Of a DNA stretch of 64,000 nucleotides, positions 8,244-20,445 are shown piece after piece. The position numbers and the translations under genes are program-made. How positions within the stretch are numbered: position 1 is the first letter of the stretch; the number at the start of each line of letters is the position of its first letter. The notes under the pieces were generated by a model, which worked only from the letters and a program-made list of their open reading frames with translations, ran no database searches and was not told the DNA's origin. Source of the stretch: Asterella californica (Eukaryota > Streptophyta > Marchantiopsida > Marchantiales > Aytoniaceae); assembly GCA_036924285.1 (NCBI GenBank), contig JAYKYS010000001.1, forward strand, positions 5,729,501 to 5,793,500. The letters run 5' to 3'.

Positions 8244-11200
8244 GATTCTATTAATTTCTTGATTTTTCACTTGTAGCATCTCACACTTATAATGGAAGAA
8301 GCGTGTCACTCTTCTCTTGACTTATGGGTTATGTGACGATCTTCTTGCATCTTCTGGGTTTTCTAACATTTAATATTTATTTATTTATTCTTTATCTAGT
8401 TAATACAGAATTTCTAGTTCACATTTATTTATTTTCTGATAGCAACAAATCGGCAAGAGTTCTCCTCAAGTTAATATTGCATGTATATATATATACCTTG
8501 GAGCCCTTATGCAAGTACTATGTAAATCAAAACTTTAGCTAAAAGCTATATACTGTGAAGAAAATTTTCATCACGAACTTAGACTAGATACAAATTCCAA
8601 TGTGCAAGTATGAAAAGGTTCTAAGGCAGCTTTCTCTTGAATATTAGTGAGACTATCTATGCATGTGGAGACTAGGGCAAGAGCACTTGAGGCATGAAGA
8701 AGTGAGGGTTTCTAGAATCCATTTGTAACACACTCTCACGACCTTTTATGACTTAAGAGTCATTCACATGACTTCCAAAATTCCACGAATTCACTTCACA
8801 TAGTGTCAAAGTTTAATCTTATAATGCATTTTGTTAATTAGAATTATGCGTTCTGTAGCTCATAGATTCATTTAGTCTGCATTCTCTATAATTTGCTAGT
8901 CAGTTATCATTAATTTATACTAGATTAGAGGTAAAATTGATAAACTCGTTTTTCAGTGTATATAGATTTATATATATCTCGTTATTTACAGTGACTGGAT
9001 ATTGTAGGTCATAGCACGTCATCTGAACTCTAAGATAGTGCCTAAATGGAACTTCTGCTTTCGCAAAGTCATTTGAGTGACTCCTGAGCTCCTAACAAAC
9101 ACGAAACCGCTTGATCATGGGATTAGTTGATAGATTATCATCTGTATCAAGTGAAATAATTCATAGTGACATTGGTTGTAGTCTTAGACGATAATCCTCC
9201 TCTTTGGAACATTGATCATGTGACATAAGCATACGAGATCGGACAGGTATGTGGATTTAAGACGGAGACATATGGGATAGTATAATTAAGTATTTCGAGG
9301 TGTTATTATCAACGAGCTTGGGTAATATAGCAGTTCGAGGTGGATTCTAGCATGACAAGTCTTCGATTCGAATCTTCAATTTTTGTTCATATCTCGTGCA
9401 ATTATAAATGACCCAAAGAGGAGGATTATTGCTGAGACTCATCAGCTCAATCATCATCAGATTGAATTTACTTCTTGTCTAAGGGTTGAAGGTGTGTTAT
9501 GTATCACAAGAATCAGCTTTTTGGAAAGAATCAAAATCTAGAAAAACAGACAAGATTCCAACAAGGCACTTTGGGATGCATCCCAAAGTTGAGCGGAAGT
9601 AGAAGACAGATTAGAAACTACTGAAATCTTTAAAGTGACATAACTGTTGGTATGGAAGTCTGTTTCAAACACTTTAGGTACGGTTAGGAAGGTGTTTGTG
9701 AGGGTTATGCAAAGAGGTTCATAGTCTTGGATCTAAAGCACTTGTGTCAAAATATTCTGGATATCTGAAGTCTACTTGTAAATTTTGTGTATAAAAGCAA
9801 AAATACTTAAAGTTTGGATGAAAACTTGCATTCGTGCTTAGTTTTTGTCTTTTTTGATAATTTGTACTTTCATAGCTAGATATCTTGCGTATTCTCGAAT
9901 ACGTCTTTCTAGTCTAAGAATACGACAACGGTCCGGTCTTGGTCTGGACTAAACTAGAAACCAGGTAAATCTTACATGAATGCTAACAGTTGTTTGTTGG
10001 ATGCAAGTTGACGTAGTGAATTTTTTACCTATCCGAAAGAACTTTTGTTAGCGCATAAAGACGGTAGTGCATGGAAACAATGTCTAGATCACTAACAAAC
10101 TTGAGGAAAAATCTTTGAGGTAAGATTATGCAGTTTCATGATACACTGAAGAAGATTTCAATGAAGTTTCATTGAAATCTTATTCTTAATTTGAGTGAAA
10201 TTTTGTCACATTACACGAAGTCTTGGGATACTTGGATCAGGATAGACATCTACTACTTTCAGTACTTTAGTATAAAGAAACCATCCACTGTGATTGAGAT
10301 AGATGTTGAATAAGATCGTTTGTGACTTAGATGTACTATATCCTTCCGTTTTTTAAACTCCTTGCAACGCCAAAAAAATCAAGCTCTGCAAAAGCATGAA
10401 TAGTGATGCACACCACATTGTCATGATCATGCTCAAGTGCACGAGTTTACTCATCGTCGTTGACACTTTCCTTTTGTTCGTCAAATTTTGGATATGCATC
10501 ATCAGGAGATTGGTCCCCATAAGCCAGGTGATTACCGGTTGCTGTTCAAGCAAATAATGTTACTGAAGTTTCATTCAATCTGTACGGTTGTCTACCTGGT
10601 GCTGTTAATCAGAAATCTAGTTGTAGTTGGTTAAAGAACAAGATTTGCAGAAGATGAACTGCAAAAATATCAAAACATCTAAATTGCAAAATTGCGATTC
10701 TTCTTGGATTGTGTGTAAGTCAATATTCTGAGATATTTTTCTCAGATTTTTCTCTCCTTTCTAATAACTGAAATCAATATTATTGACTTCATACCTTGGC
10801 TATTTGTTAGTTAAACCTCTTGTATGTCTACCACGAGAGCAAAAGATTTAAACCCTGAGTATGAATATAAAAGCATGAAAGAGAATAATTTTTTTCTCGT
10901 AGTGTTTTTTGGTTCTGAAGAAAAGATTCTATTCTGCCCCAAGAAACCCAGAAATCTTCATTTCAACATTTCTTTGTCAATACTAAGTAATTTTTCGGGA
11001 TGAATCATAGATTGTAAATCTAGTGAATAGTTTTAATTTGATTTCTTAGTTCACAAATTCCAATTGAGATGAAGACGTAATCACCTTAATCATTTTCTGC
11101 ACTAACGGTTACAAAATAAAGTATTCTGGGTATTAAGAGCACTTGTAGTCATACTCGGGGTTTCATCGTTAAACATTCAATGCTTCTGATGATAAAATTT

Positions 11201-11571
11201 CATGCCAATTCATGCTAAAGAATTAAATTAAAACCATATGTTTTATATGTATTTAAGACCACTTCTTTAGTTTTGGTAGAGAAATATAGAGATGAAGTTT
11301 ATAAATGTTTCTTGGAATAAAAGAGGATAATTTGATAACCTAATTCCTCAAGAGGAAAAAGAAATATTGTCTTCTTCATTAAGAATATTCCTTTTTTCTT
11401 TACATAGTATGGTCCTCCAAAACCCTCATTTTGGGTGTAAAAGAGGAAAGAGAATAACTTTTTGCTCCCTATGTAGTTGAAGTTCAAGCAGATATTCTGT
11501 TCCAACAAACCCAATAAAAAAACCCAATTTCCTTTTTACGTTTCTATATCCATGCTAAGTTATCTATTGTA

Positions 11572-11690
11572 AAGTGACTTATAAAGTGTAAAACCAGTAG
11601 AGAGCTTTGATTTAAATGTTTGTTTCTAAAATGAATTATAAAATGTAAAGTAAGTAGAGAACTTTGACTAAAATCTTGGTTCTACAATTT
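11572..11690. repeat. Diverged 60 bp tandem duplication
   Basis: The unit ttataaagtgtaaaaccag...ctttgatt at 11578 is followed about 60 bp later by ttataaaatgtaaagtaag...ctttgact. The two units differ at several sites, so the duplication is old. No function is suggested. Confidence 0.5.
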
Positions 11691-12204
11691 CCATTCCGGG
11701 ATGCAGGTCTTATTATCAAAAGCTTATTTTTGTCTAATGCATTTTCAAATTTTCTGAATGAGGTACTTTGGGTGGCCCGAAGTATTAGTACTCACATGAA
11801 GGGAGTTTAACCTACTTGTTTTGGGTACTGTATTTATTATGATACCTTGTTGTTATAAATCGATGGTGAAAACTGGAAGGGAAGGGGAATTTTTTCTCTG
11901 TGTCACGAAATTGACAGATGAAGTCGTGGTGAAAATCGAAAAGTGAAACGAAGTAGCAGAAACAGACGAACAGAATTGTTGTAAAAAAAAAGAAAAAAAG
12001 AAAAAAAAAGAAAAATCTGGAAAATCGCTATCACATAGCACCTCAATGACATAACAAGCTGCTCTCTATTTTTATGTTATCACCGTTATCTTGGGTTAAT
12101 GGGTGATTAAATCTAAAATTAACCTCTAATAGTCTCTTCTCCTCCTAAACTAGTCTAGCTTCACCCTTTATTTCTGCCCTCAAAGCCCCTTTGCCATAAA
12201 TCGT

Positions 12205-12238
12205 AAACCCTAAACTGAACCCTAACCCTAAACCCTAT
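12205..12238. repeat. Short interstitial telomere-like cluster
   Basis: The plus strand reads AAACCCTAAACTGAACCCTA and then ACCCTAAACCCTAT, four to five imperfect copies of the plant telomere repeat CCCTAAA. It may be a telobox cluster of a promoter or an interstitial remnant. No gene is recognisable beside it. Confidence 0.6.
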
Positions 12239-13054
12239 CTAATAACTTCTTTTTCTAACTTCAATGCCTGCCTAGAATGATAATATATATTCTTCCAAAG
12301 TGAGCTCGGATTTCTGAGCAAAAAGACAAGCCCTCGCTTTCACTCTTTCACTCTTCACATCATGTTTCGTCGTTCGTTCGGTAGCTAAGTATCCCTCTTG
12401 AAAGTGGAAGAACTTATAAGTTTTACTGGAAAAGTTCTGAGAGGAAAATTCTGCAATTGCATGTTAGTGTCTTCAGTATGTACGAAAGTTATAACGAACT
12501 AAATACTTAACGAACGACTTAACTTAACGAACTTCCATAACGAACTAAATATGCATGAAAGGTTGTTCGTTTGAACAATGAGGTAACGTAGCAGTAAGAA
12601 TCCAAGATGAGAAGCGTGGTTGCGTGAGATCGATTCTTGCAACGGGATTAATAGTTTGGGAATAAAAAGTATGCAATATTGTACATGGAGTATTAGAAAT
12701 TAAATCAATCGTTCAAAAGAATTAGAGTATCCATTATTGAAGAAAAACTAATCACGACCAGAGTTGGAGAAATATAATGATATGAGGTTGACTCAATTTA
12801 AAGCAAGGCACGTAATTTCGATATTCTGTTGAAAAACCGACTGCACTGAAGTCTAAAACCTCAGCATAGTGGAGGTGTATAATGTTTCTCCAGATTAGCA
12901 ATTTTATCCTTTCCTTCCTCTACTTATAATCACTGAACCCTAATCCTGCACGTCTTACTCTAATCAATTTGTCTCTCGTTCGAAACTACTGGAATAGTTC
13001 TGATTCAGAACTGTAGAGCAAGTTAAAAGGTTTCTCAAATCATAAGATTATTCA

Positions 13055-13139
13055 CCTCCTCCATCTTCCCATGGAGGAGGAACAGTCGTTTAATTTAACA
13101 CCTAATCTTTCCGGCAGAAGGGTTAGGTATTATATTAAA
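13055..13139. repeat. Double-hairpin repeat, copy 2
   Basis: The first hairpin at 13055-13080 pairs CCTCCTCCAT with ATGGAGGAGG. The second at 13089-13139 pairs TTTAATTTAACACCTAA with GGGTTAGGTATTATATTAAA. Order, spacing and stem sequences match copy 1 at 8156-8243, and the second stem matches the hairpin at the right window end. Confidence 0.6.
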
Positions 13140-13429
13140 AGACTGTATATCTGGTAGTATTAATGAGTAAACCTTCTCGGTCTTGTATCTTCCGGAACAC
13201 GACAGTCCAACCAAGGTTTATAGTTTATCTCTTGTTCTCCTCGTATTTTCAAACATATGTCCACAAATAAATTTTATGAAATAATTTAATTTTTATATTA
13301 TATTTAATATATATAGATTTCTGATAACAATAAGAGAACAAAAAATCCCAAAATTCTATCCAACACACAATAAAAAGCTTTTATGGTAATACAAAACCCA
13401 GCTCCAACGCCCTACCCCGACCACAGCTG

Positions 13430-14150
13430 CAGTATCCACCACTTGTATGACTCCAAAAAATGAACTTGCGAGCTAACGATGGAGGTCTTGAGGGATTGAT
13501 GAATCCGACGCAAGCGTGCAAGGCGTCATCAGATTCAGATTTATGCATGCTACACATTGGATTAAACGGTTCGTGCAAAGACGGATCAAGGGATGGGATT
13601 TTGATGAAATTGAGACTTAAGAAGGGAGGATTGAGCGCTTCAGTTATTCGTGCAGGAGAGCTGAACCGTTCAGGTCGTTTTGGAGTCCAAACTTGATGTC
13701 CTTGGATCCATCAGGATCAAAACACATAAGAAATTGAAGATGATACGGAATTTGATCAGGCGGTTTAGGAGTTATGAGGAAAATTGGCTCGCATGGAAGC
13801 GCTTAATCCTCGCATGGAAGTCTGATTTTTGATTACATGCGATTTGAGATTGGAATGTTCTTGGTGATCGGTGGACCAAGCTCGTCATGTTGGTATTCAC
13901 TTGATCAAGGAGTCTTCATCTACGCAAAAGACAAGATTGTATGCGGACTAGATTTTTGGTTTGGGTGTGGTGAGTAAATTTGAGTCATAAGGTCAATTTA
14001 CGTCAATCTTTTACTTCTTGCGATCAAATTTCTCGTGTGATTTTGTACGGAGAACTCCAAACGACTTGTTTGGAGTCTCGTTGGATACAAAATAACTAGA
14101 TCTACTTACCAAGGAAGACGGATCACAGATCAGACGATTCGTACAACAAA
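13430..14150 (+). repeat. Diverged fragment of the TGTCGTG solo-LTR family (copy C)
   Basis: The segment aligns by eye with about 27880-28560 of the solo LTR at 27317-29188. Shared landmarks are GGAGTCCAAACTTG with TGTCCTTGGATCCA (13680-13710), GGAGAACTCCAAACGACTTG followed by TTTGGAGTCTCGTTGG (14050-14095), and AGACGGATCA. It has the same orientation as copy A, but both ends are missing or unrecognisable and it is clearly older. Confidence 0.7.
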
Positions 14151-14204
14151 CTCTTTTCTCTCATCATCTTTTTATGCAAGCACCGCTCCAAGTCTCTGCA
14201 TGCT

Positions 14205-14660
14205 CCAATCAGTATGCAGTTGGAACGAACATCTCGTAATAAGTCTCCTCAAGACGGGAGCAGATGTCAACCGACCCTTGAGGCTTTAGAAAAGCTCGTT
14301 CTTGCTCATCTCTCCATGATCACTCTTGGTCCACTTTCGTTAACGTGGTCAAAGGTCTTGCTATTGCACTGAATCTCTTCACATACCAACGATAGAAGTT
14401 CACCAAATCAACAAATGCTCGAACTCGACTCACATCTATGGGACGTGGAATGCGTGTAATCGTCTCAATCTTTCTTTGTTGTACTCCTAACCTACTTAGA
14501 GAGATAGTGTGATCAAGATACTCCACTTGATCTTGGAAGAACTTACAATTTTCAAAATGCAACTTCAAACCATGAGCTCTCAATCGCTCAAACATCAACT
14601 GTAAATGTCTCTCGTGCTCCTCCACTCTCTCGTGCTCCTCCATTGCGAGATCGTGTTCTT
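14205..14660 (-). pseudogene. Gypsy reverse-transcriptase fragment
   Basis: On the minus strand the reading frame gives the C-terminal part of a Ty3/gypsy RT and its link to RNase H. Visible motifs are LRAHGLKLHFENCKFFQDQV, VEYLDHTISLSRLGVQQ, then RVRAFVDLVNFYRWYVKRFS, ARPLTTLTKVDQE, and after a stop SWRDEQERAFLK. The stop (TGA, 14320-14322 on the minus strand) stands where the family normally has Trp. The YxDD core is absent, so this is only a fragment. A repeated EEHERVEEHERH stretch at 14600-14640 is a small in-frame duplication. It is oriented opposite to the integrase fragment that begins 30 bp away. Confidence 0.75.
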
Positions 14661-14689
14661 CAGCGAGCCAAGAGATTTTGATATGAAAA

Positions 14690-15925
14690 GAAACACGTTC
14701 TACGTGTGTGGGAGGATGATAGGGTCCGTGTTGTATCACATCCCAGTGCAGAGAGCACACTTAGTTCGACATGCCCACAAGGCGTTGAGATATTTTGGAG
14801 TGCTTGCACTCCAAGGACAATATTGATGACACAATATGCACACCGATGTGCAGTAGTTTGTGACACGATGTGTGATGTGTGATCGAGTATGAGCATCATT
14901 CAATACTCCTACTCCACAATTACACCCCTTATTGATTATGAGGTTGGGTTATCATTGATGTTTGGATTTTTTGAAACCTTTATTGTTGACCATATGACAT
15001 AATCGATATGTGGTGATGATGATGGAACACTTCTCCAAGTGGATTGAGTCGGTGTCACTACTAAACGAGATGTAGTGTTGACTGACCATGGTATAGATTT
15101 TCGTGGTGAGCTTCAGACCTTGTGTGACTAGGTGCTGATTGATCACCGTACTACGTCTTGGGATCACTCTGAGGCTGATGGCTTGGAAGAAAGAGTTGTT
15201 CAAATGGTGAAGAGGGGATTGCGCAAGTATGCCTTGCAGAAATGTCATCATGAAAATTGAGATCTTCAATTACTATGGTTGGCTATGGATTATCGTTTCA
15301 CTCGACAAGCATCATTGGCATCCTTCTCACCATATTTTTTGCTGTATGTTCGAGAACTAGATTTACCTATGGTCATTGATCGTGATTCTACTGAGGTTGT
15401 GAACCTTGATGATTCTGATATGTGGGTGAGAGTATGTTCTCAACGAGCTAAGATGTTTCAACAAGTTATGCCGATGGCATTTGAGAACATGTCGATTGTT
15501 CAACTTAGAGACGTTACGGTATGTGACTATTTGAGGAGGAGGCTATCGATCATCGATTCATAGGTTTCATCCTGATGATTACGTGTATTTGTAGCAAACG
15601 ACATCGACGATATTGGATGTGACTGCAGGACGTACTATCTTATGAGTATGTGAGATGTTACCATCCGGTGTTCTCGTGTTAGAGGGCCGTGATGGTGTAG
15701 GTTGGAAGGATCATGTGCGTAATTGCGCGTCATGTCATCTTTCTAACATCGACGATTTTGTGGATCCAAGTTTGACGGCTGTACTTGCAAGCTTGAGGTG
15801 TATGTTATGTGGATCTGCTAGTGGAACGATCACTATGTTGTTATGTGATGGTTGTTGGAGAGGATGACACATGTAATGTTTGACATCACTTCTCATCATA
15901 ATTCCTCAAGGGTGGTGGATATATC
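14690..15925 (+). pseudogene. Gypsy integrase with C-terminal PHD finger
   Basis: The plus strand encodes a broken integrase. An H2C2-like zinc-binding region lies at 14730-14890 (QRAHLVRHAHKALRYFGV, later VTRCVMCDRV). Core pieces lie at 14990-15260 (VVLTDHGIDFRGELQTLCD, VLIDHRTTSWDHSEADGLEE, VVQMVKRGLRKY), followed by an open 94-codon stretch at 15279-15563 (MDYRFTRQASLASFSPYFLL). The tail at 15655-15867 contains LRCMLC, CDGC and, after a TGA at 15865-15867, HM*C, with W and PRC beyond: the PHD pattern also seen at 5560-5730. Integrase would insert cDNA in the nucleus. A PHD finger could steer it to modified histone H3, which is inference. Many stops and shifts show it is dead. Confidence 0.7.
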
Positions 15926-16100
15926 CTCGGTGCAGTTAGCAGGGTAGATCATTCGATCTTCACATGGTATGGATTGCAGACAAGCGACTAATGATGGAGC
16001 GACGTAGCACCCGGTCTCCTGATCTTAGCACCGAAGAAGTTGCATATCACGTAACTGGATCAGGTGACTATCTGGAGTTTGAGGGGCCAAACCGTCAACT

Positions 16101-16210
16101 AGGGGGGCGATTGTGGTATACTTGGGTATGTGTAGGACACTCTGTGCTTATGATGTATTTTGTAGTTTAGACAGCGATGTATGTTGTGTAACGATGTGTA
16201 TACGCACGAA
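16101..16210 (+). repeat. Polypurine tract and LTR start of the PHD-bearing gypsy
   Basis: AGGGGGGCGAT at 16101-16111 is followed by TGTGGTATACTTGGGTATG. This matches the LTR start at 5876 (TGTGATACACTTGTGTACG), and the downstream words (gatgtatgttgtgtaacgatgtgtat) also correspond. The far end of the LTR was not found. Confidence 0.5.
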
Positions 16211-16309
16211 AGGTGAGAATAGTGCTCTCATGACAGAAAACATTGAATTACATACAAGAGATACCAAGCAGTCTTTGGCATGGGAGTTACTACCTAGCAG
16301 AAGCGATTG

Positions 16310-17590
16310 CTTTCTCTTTTGTTCTTCGAGTTAATCGTCACTTTTATATTCCAGTGTCTCTAGTCCAGAAAACGAGAACCTGTAACACTTTCTTCATTTC
16401 AGTCGTGAGTGTCCAAATCATTGGTTGACATCGTTTGGCTTCGTTCGTGAACCTCGGGCTTGGAATTCCTAATCAGGAACTATCCTTCTTTAGTAATCTT
16501 CTGTCATCTTTTCAAAACGTCATGTATTTTCTGAACTACTCCTTGCGGAATCTGGCTGCTCTGTTCGTTCAGGAAATTCGACAGCTGGTTCAGATGTGCA
16601 AGTGCAATGGATGCTTACCTTTTGTTTATCACGTGTTCCTAATAGACTTCACCGTCTCCTGACGTCCTGCTTAATAACGTAGAGTCAGCGACACTATGAT
16701 ACACAGGTAACTGAAAAACCTTGCTGCGAGAGAATGTATACAGAGAGGACTGAAGTTCGATGAACATACCCCGCGGGTGACAGTAAGTACAGTTAGGAAG
16801 AGACCCTAACAGTCCACTCTCAGGATCACAACAAATCGCTATCAAAAGAAACATATCGAACTTTAATACTATGAGACGTAGAGTACATGACGGAGTAACA
16901 TGTTCTTCCCATGTGCTATGATCATACCCGGCGAACGCATATGAACCGAAAAACTATGAGGCACGTGATGAATCCATTCTGAACACTAATAACTAACTTG
17001 ATGAATCCATTCTGAACACTAATAACTAAATAAGGACTGTGATCACAGTGAGTAAGTTTATCGTCAGACATTCAACAACAATGAAAGTCATTCCACGCTC
17101 AGGATCATTACAAATCGCTGTCACAACTAGAACTACAACAATGAATTCAAGTCATTCCACAGTAATCCGCTTATGAATAGTGTTATGGCCCCAGACATCG
17201 TTTCCTTCTGTTCTACGGTACGATAAAAGCTAGAACTGATGTGAATATTAATTCAGATCCTACATAATCTGGTCTTGCGGTAATCTTAACATCTGGGCGA
17301 TGTAGCGGCTGCCTGTAACCCAAGCGGGAGTGAGAGAGTGAGGAGTTGTTGCCATCCTCGAGGACCGTGGATCGAAGGCATGTACACCTGAAGAGCAGAG
17401 CCTCCTCTGGGCTCTTCCACGGAGGTGAGAAGGGTTTGGGGAGATAGTGTAGAGAGCACAACGTTAGGCGGGTGACCGAGCAGCGATCACTTCTCGTTCT
17501 GCGCACGCTGTCAGGGGATAGCGTGATTGAATGATTCCCAGCGACCATTCCTCTGTGAGAGGCTTCGTACGACCTCTCTCTGTCCTTTTT
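16310..17590. repeat. Diverged direct duplication, left copy
   Basis: Blocks at 16321-16700 and 17130-17590 match 18340-18880 and 18890-19340 in the same order and orientation. Landmarks are TTCTTCGAGTT, then TGTAACCCAAGCGGGAGT, GCTCTTCCACGGA, and GAGCAGCGATCAC. The middle differs by about 280 bp of indels. On the minus strand each copy holds an open frame (17213-17548 here) whose ends are alike in the two copies but whose middle is frame-shifted. I cannot assign a function. Confidence 0.65.
16966..17031. repeat. 33 bp tandem duplication
   Basis: The unit TGATGAATCCATTCTGAACA plus 13 more bases occurs at 16966-16998 and again at 16999-17031, nearly identical. It lies within the left copy of the larger duplication and is absent from the right copy, so it arose later. 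Confidence 0.8.
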
Positions 17591-18339
17591 GGCAACGATG
17601 TAACTTCTAGTGAGCGGTATAGTTTATATGTTGTAGTTCTCGTCCTTTAGAAACAGAGTTTGACGGTGAATTAAGACAGAAGCGTTGGTGAAATTCGTAG
17701 TCGTTGGTAACTCCGAAAGGCTAGTGATCGTCTATAAACGACAATAAGTTCAGTTTCTCTTGCTTCCCACGGGCAGAAGAAGTCCGTAAGAGGCACGTCG
17801 ATTTTGAGCCTGACAGTAGAATGTAGGCATATTTTGGCGGCAGTGAGACGTCAGATACCTTCTATCTCCACTCATTCGAGCAGGATAGTGGTTCATGTTC
17901 AGAAATGTAGCGCCCGTCGGATGATTAGTTCCAAACTAGTTTTCAAAGAAAACTATTCAGTGTTAGAAACGCTGATACCATACGAGCTGTTTACAAAACG
18001 AGTCGCCTAGAACTCAAACCCAAAGCAGCTGCCTTGTTGTCCAACTGATGTTCTTGGCCGATCTACTAAGTTAGGAAACACTGAAGCAATTATCCAGCTC
18101 ATTTGCTGGACCGGCATATGCATGTGCGCAGCCTTGGAACATCTGTGTGGTGTAGTGTTCGCTGATGTAAAGTAGAGTACGACGTCTCCGTCAAGCGGCA
18201 AGACTGATGAAAGTAGCGCTTCCGGGAAGTCAACTCCAAAGACAGAAACAAATGTGTTGAGGTATCATCAATCGATAAGAAATAAGATCAGCCTAGCTTG
18301 GTATTAGCTACCTCCAGGCCGGACTAGCTGGCTCATGTG

Positions 18340-19345
18340 TTCTTCGAGTTCATCGTCGCTTATTATTTCCAGTGTTTTTCAAGTCTTGCTTGACGAACCA
18401 TAACAACTATGTGAAGAGAAAGACATGAGATAAACTCATTCTCAGAAGGGCTAACTCTGCCTCCACCTGCACCTTCTCTCACGAAGGCGTTTGACATACG
18501 AAACAAAATCCTGTAACACTGTCACCTGTGCATCACTAAATGATCATTTCGTCTTGAATCCAAATGATTGAATAACAGGGTCGCTGGGCATCGTTCACAA
18601 GCCTCTGGCTTGGATATTCTTTAGGGAGTTGTTCTTATACGTAATTAGCGGAGTTAATTTTATAATAATCTTCTGTCCTCTTTTATAAACGCCATGCGCT
18701 TGTGAGCTACTCCATGTAGGGGAATTCTTGGAATCTGCTTGGTGGTTCGGTCAGGATGTCGAGTGCTGGTTCACATGTCCAGTTTAGTTTGAATGGCCAC
18801 AGGGAGGTCCTTTCTTGTTTATCACGGGTTGAAGAAACCTACGTTACTAAACGTCACCATCTCCTCATTTCCTGCTTAACAATGACAGTGGTTTCACAGT
18901 AATCACCTGATGAATAGTGCTTTAGTTCCAGCTGGACAGCGTTGCCTTCTGCTATAGCATATAAACAACAAGTGAAGCGGATATGAATTCAGAGCCTAGG
19001 TACTCTGGTATTGCGACGAGTCTAACATCTGGGCTGTGTAGCGACTGCTTGTAACCCAAGCGGGAGTAAGAGATTGCGGAGTGGTGACTTTCCCTGAGGG
19101 CCGATGGGATCATGTGGAAGGCATGTCCACCTGAAGCGTGGAGTCTTCTCTGGGCTCTTCCACGGAAGTGAGAGGGGTCCTGGGAGATAATGTAGAGGGC
19201 AAAGCGTGAGGCGGGTAACCGAGCAGCGATCACCTCTCCCTCTACGCAGTCAGGGGATAGCGTGCTTGAATGCTTGCCAGCGATCATCCCTCTGTGAGCA
19301 GCTGCCAACGACTTCTCTCTGTTCTTTTGCCACTCCAGAAAAGCT
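18340..19345. repeat. Diverged direct duplication, right copy
   Basis: This is the counterpart of 16310-17590. The minus-strand frame at 19308-18952 shares the pattern SRLGYKQSLHSPDV...GSE with the left copy's SRLGYRQPLHRPDV...GSE. The 5' parts also agree (AGKHSSTLSPD against AGNHSITLSPD). The middle thirds are in different frames. This could be an old duplicated gene now dead, or simply a non-coding repeat. Confidence 0.6.
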
Positions 19346-20445
19346 CGTTAAGGGTCTTCATCTATCATCTAGTATGGATAAAAGCTAGCTATGAAACCTG
19401 GAAAGGAGAAGGAAGGAATTTATTCGCTATCGCACTGCAAGCGTAGCTCTTTGTTCTTACCAGAGGAGGGTGGAGAGTTAGAGGAGGGTGGAGTTTAGAA
19501 CCGTATTTCCGTTGATCCGGATAAATCGCTAACGCTAACCTGGAAATTCCACTGAAAGCACAACACCTTGTTGCTTTCCTACTGCCATTCGGCCGTCGGC
19601 AGAGTCTCATTTACCAATTCGGCGGCAGACCATTACCGCTCAAGGTGAGAGTCCTACATTATCTTCGCTACGATGCACATTTCGTTCTCCTGTTGTAAGA
19701 CATTACTGCCAAGTTAAATTATTGCGGTTAGAAATATTTCAGTGCAACCGACTGGCTTCTCCCTTTAGTCCTTGGAAAACAGCAAGGGATGAACAAATAG
19801 TTTACGCTGATTCTGAATTTTCTCAGCATTACTTACCACGTCTCTCCATTTGGCAGGTGCATGTGTTGAATTGAGATCTGCGTTGTATAGGATGTTTCGT
19901 CCACGATCGTCTTCTAATACCTCTTATAATCCCTCCAGAGTCCAAACTTGTCATGATGCCACGAGTTTGATAAGATCAAATGGAATGGCTTCGAAGTCAT
20001 CTACTAATCCCTTTGGTTGCTATCCACCGGAGATTTGTGGAATGGTCACATTCGAATGTTTGACCCCCTCAGTCCTGAGTCGTGTGCCGCGTCTATCCAG
20101 GTGAGAAATAAACTATATATGTCAAGGAGAAAATTATCTGAAAAAACTGATAGGTATGTCGGTTGAGGTACTGCAAGATGCTATGGAATGCCACCTGCTC
20201 TCTAGCTGCTGCGAATCCTACCGCTCCAGAGTCCAAAGTTTTTCGTTAGATCGTCCACTGAATGGAAGTCTTGGGACTGGTGCTCCAAGATATATAGACT
20301 TCCATCAAGGATATGAAAGGAAGCAAGTTGTGCGACATCTGATCCAAATGCTTAGGGCGGCAAATTTTCGTTCAAGAGTTGAGCGAAGTTTGGGTATCGC
20401 TTTTGGAACTCTGTTCGGGACCCTGAGACTTTTGAGAGTTAGCGA
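19346..20445. other. Stretch without a recognised gene
   Basis: Two plus-strand open frames (19850-20104 and 20156-20536) have no motifs I recognise, and the second overlaps the HAD gene. The sequence is the presumed 3' flank of the minus-strand HAD gene. Nothing else is evident. Confidence 0.5.

Larger units (their letters stand above)
8244..13054. other. Gene-free AT-rich stretch
   Basis: I see no convincing gene in these 4.8 kb. The frames present are short and lack motifs. Content worth noting: a tRNA-like stretch near 9318-9390, a diverged 60 bp tandem repeat at 11572-11690, an A-rich run at 11980-12015 and a telomere-like cluster at 12205-12238. Confidence 0.6.
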
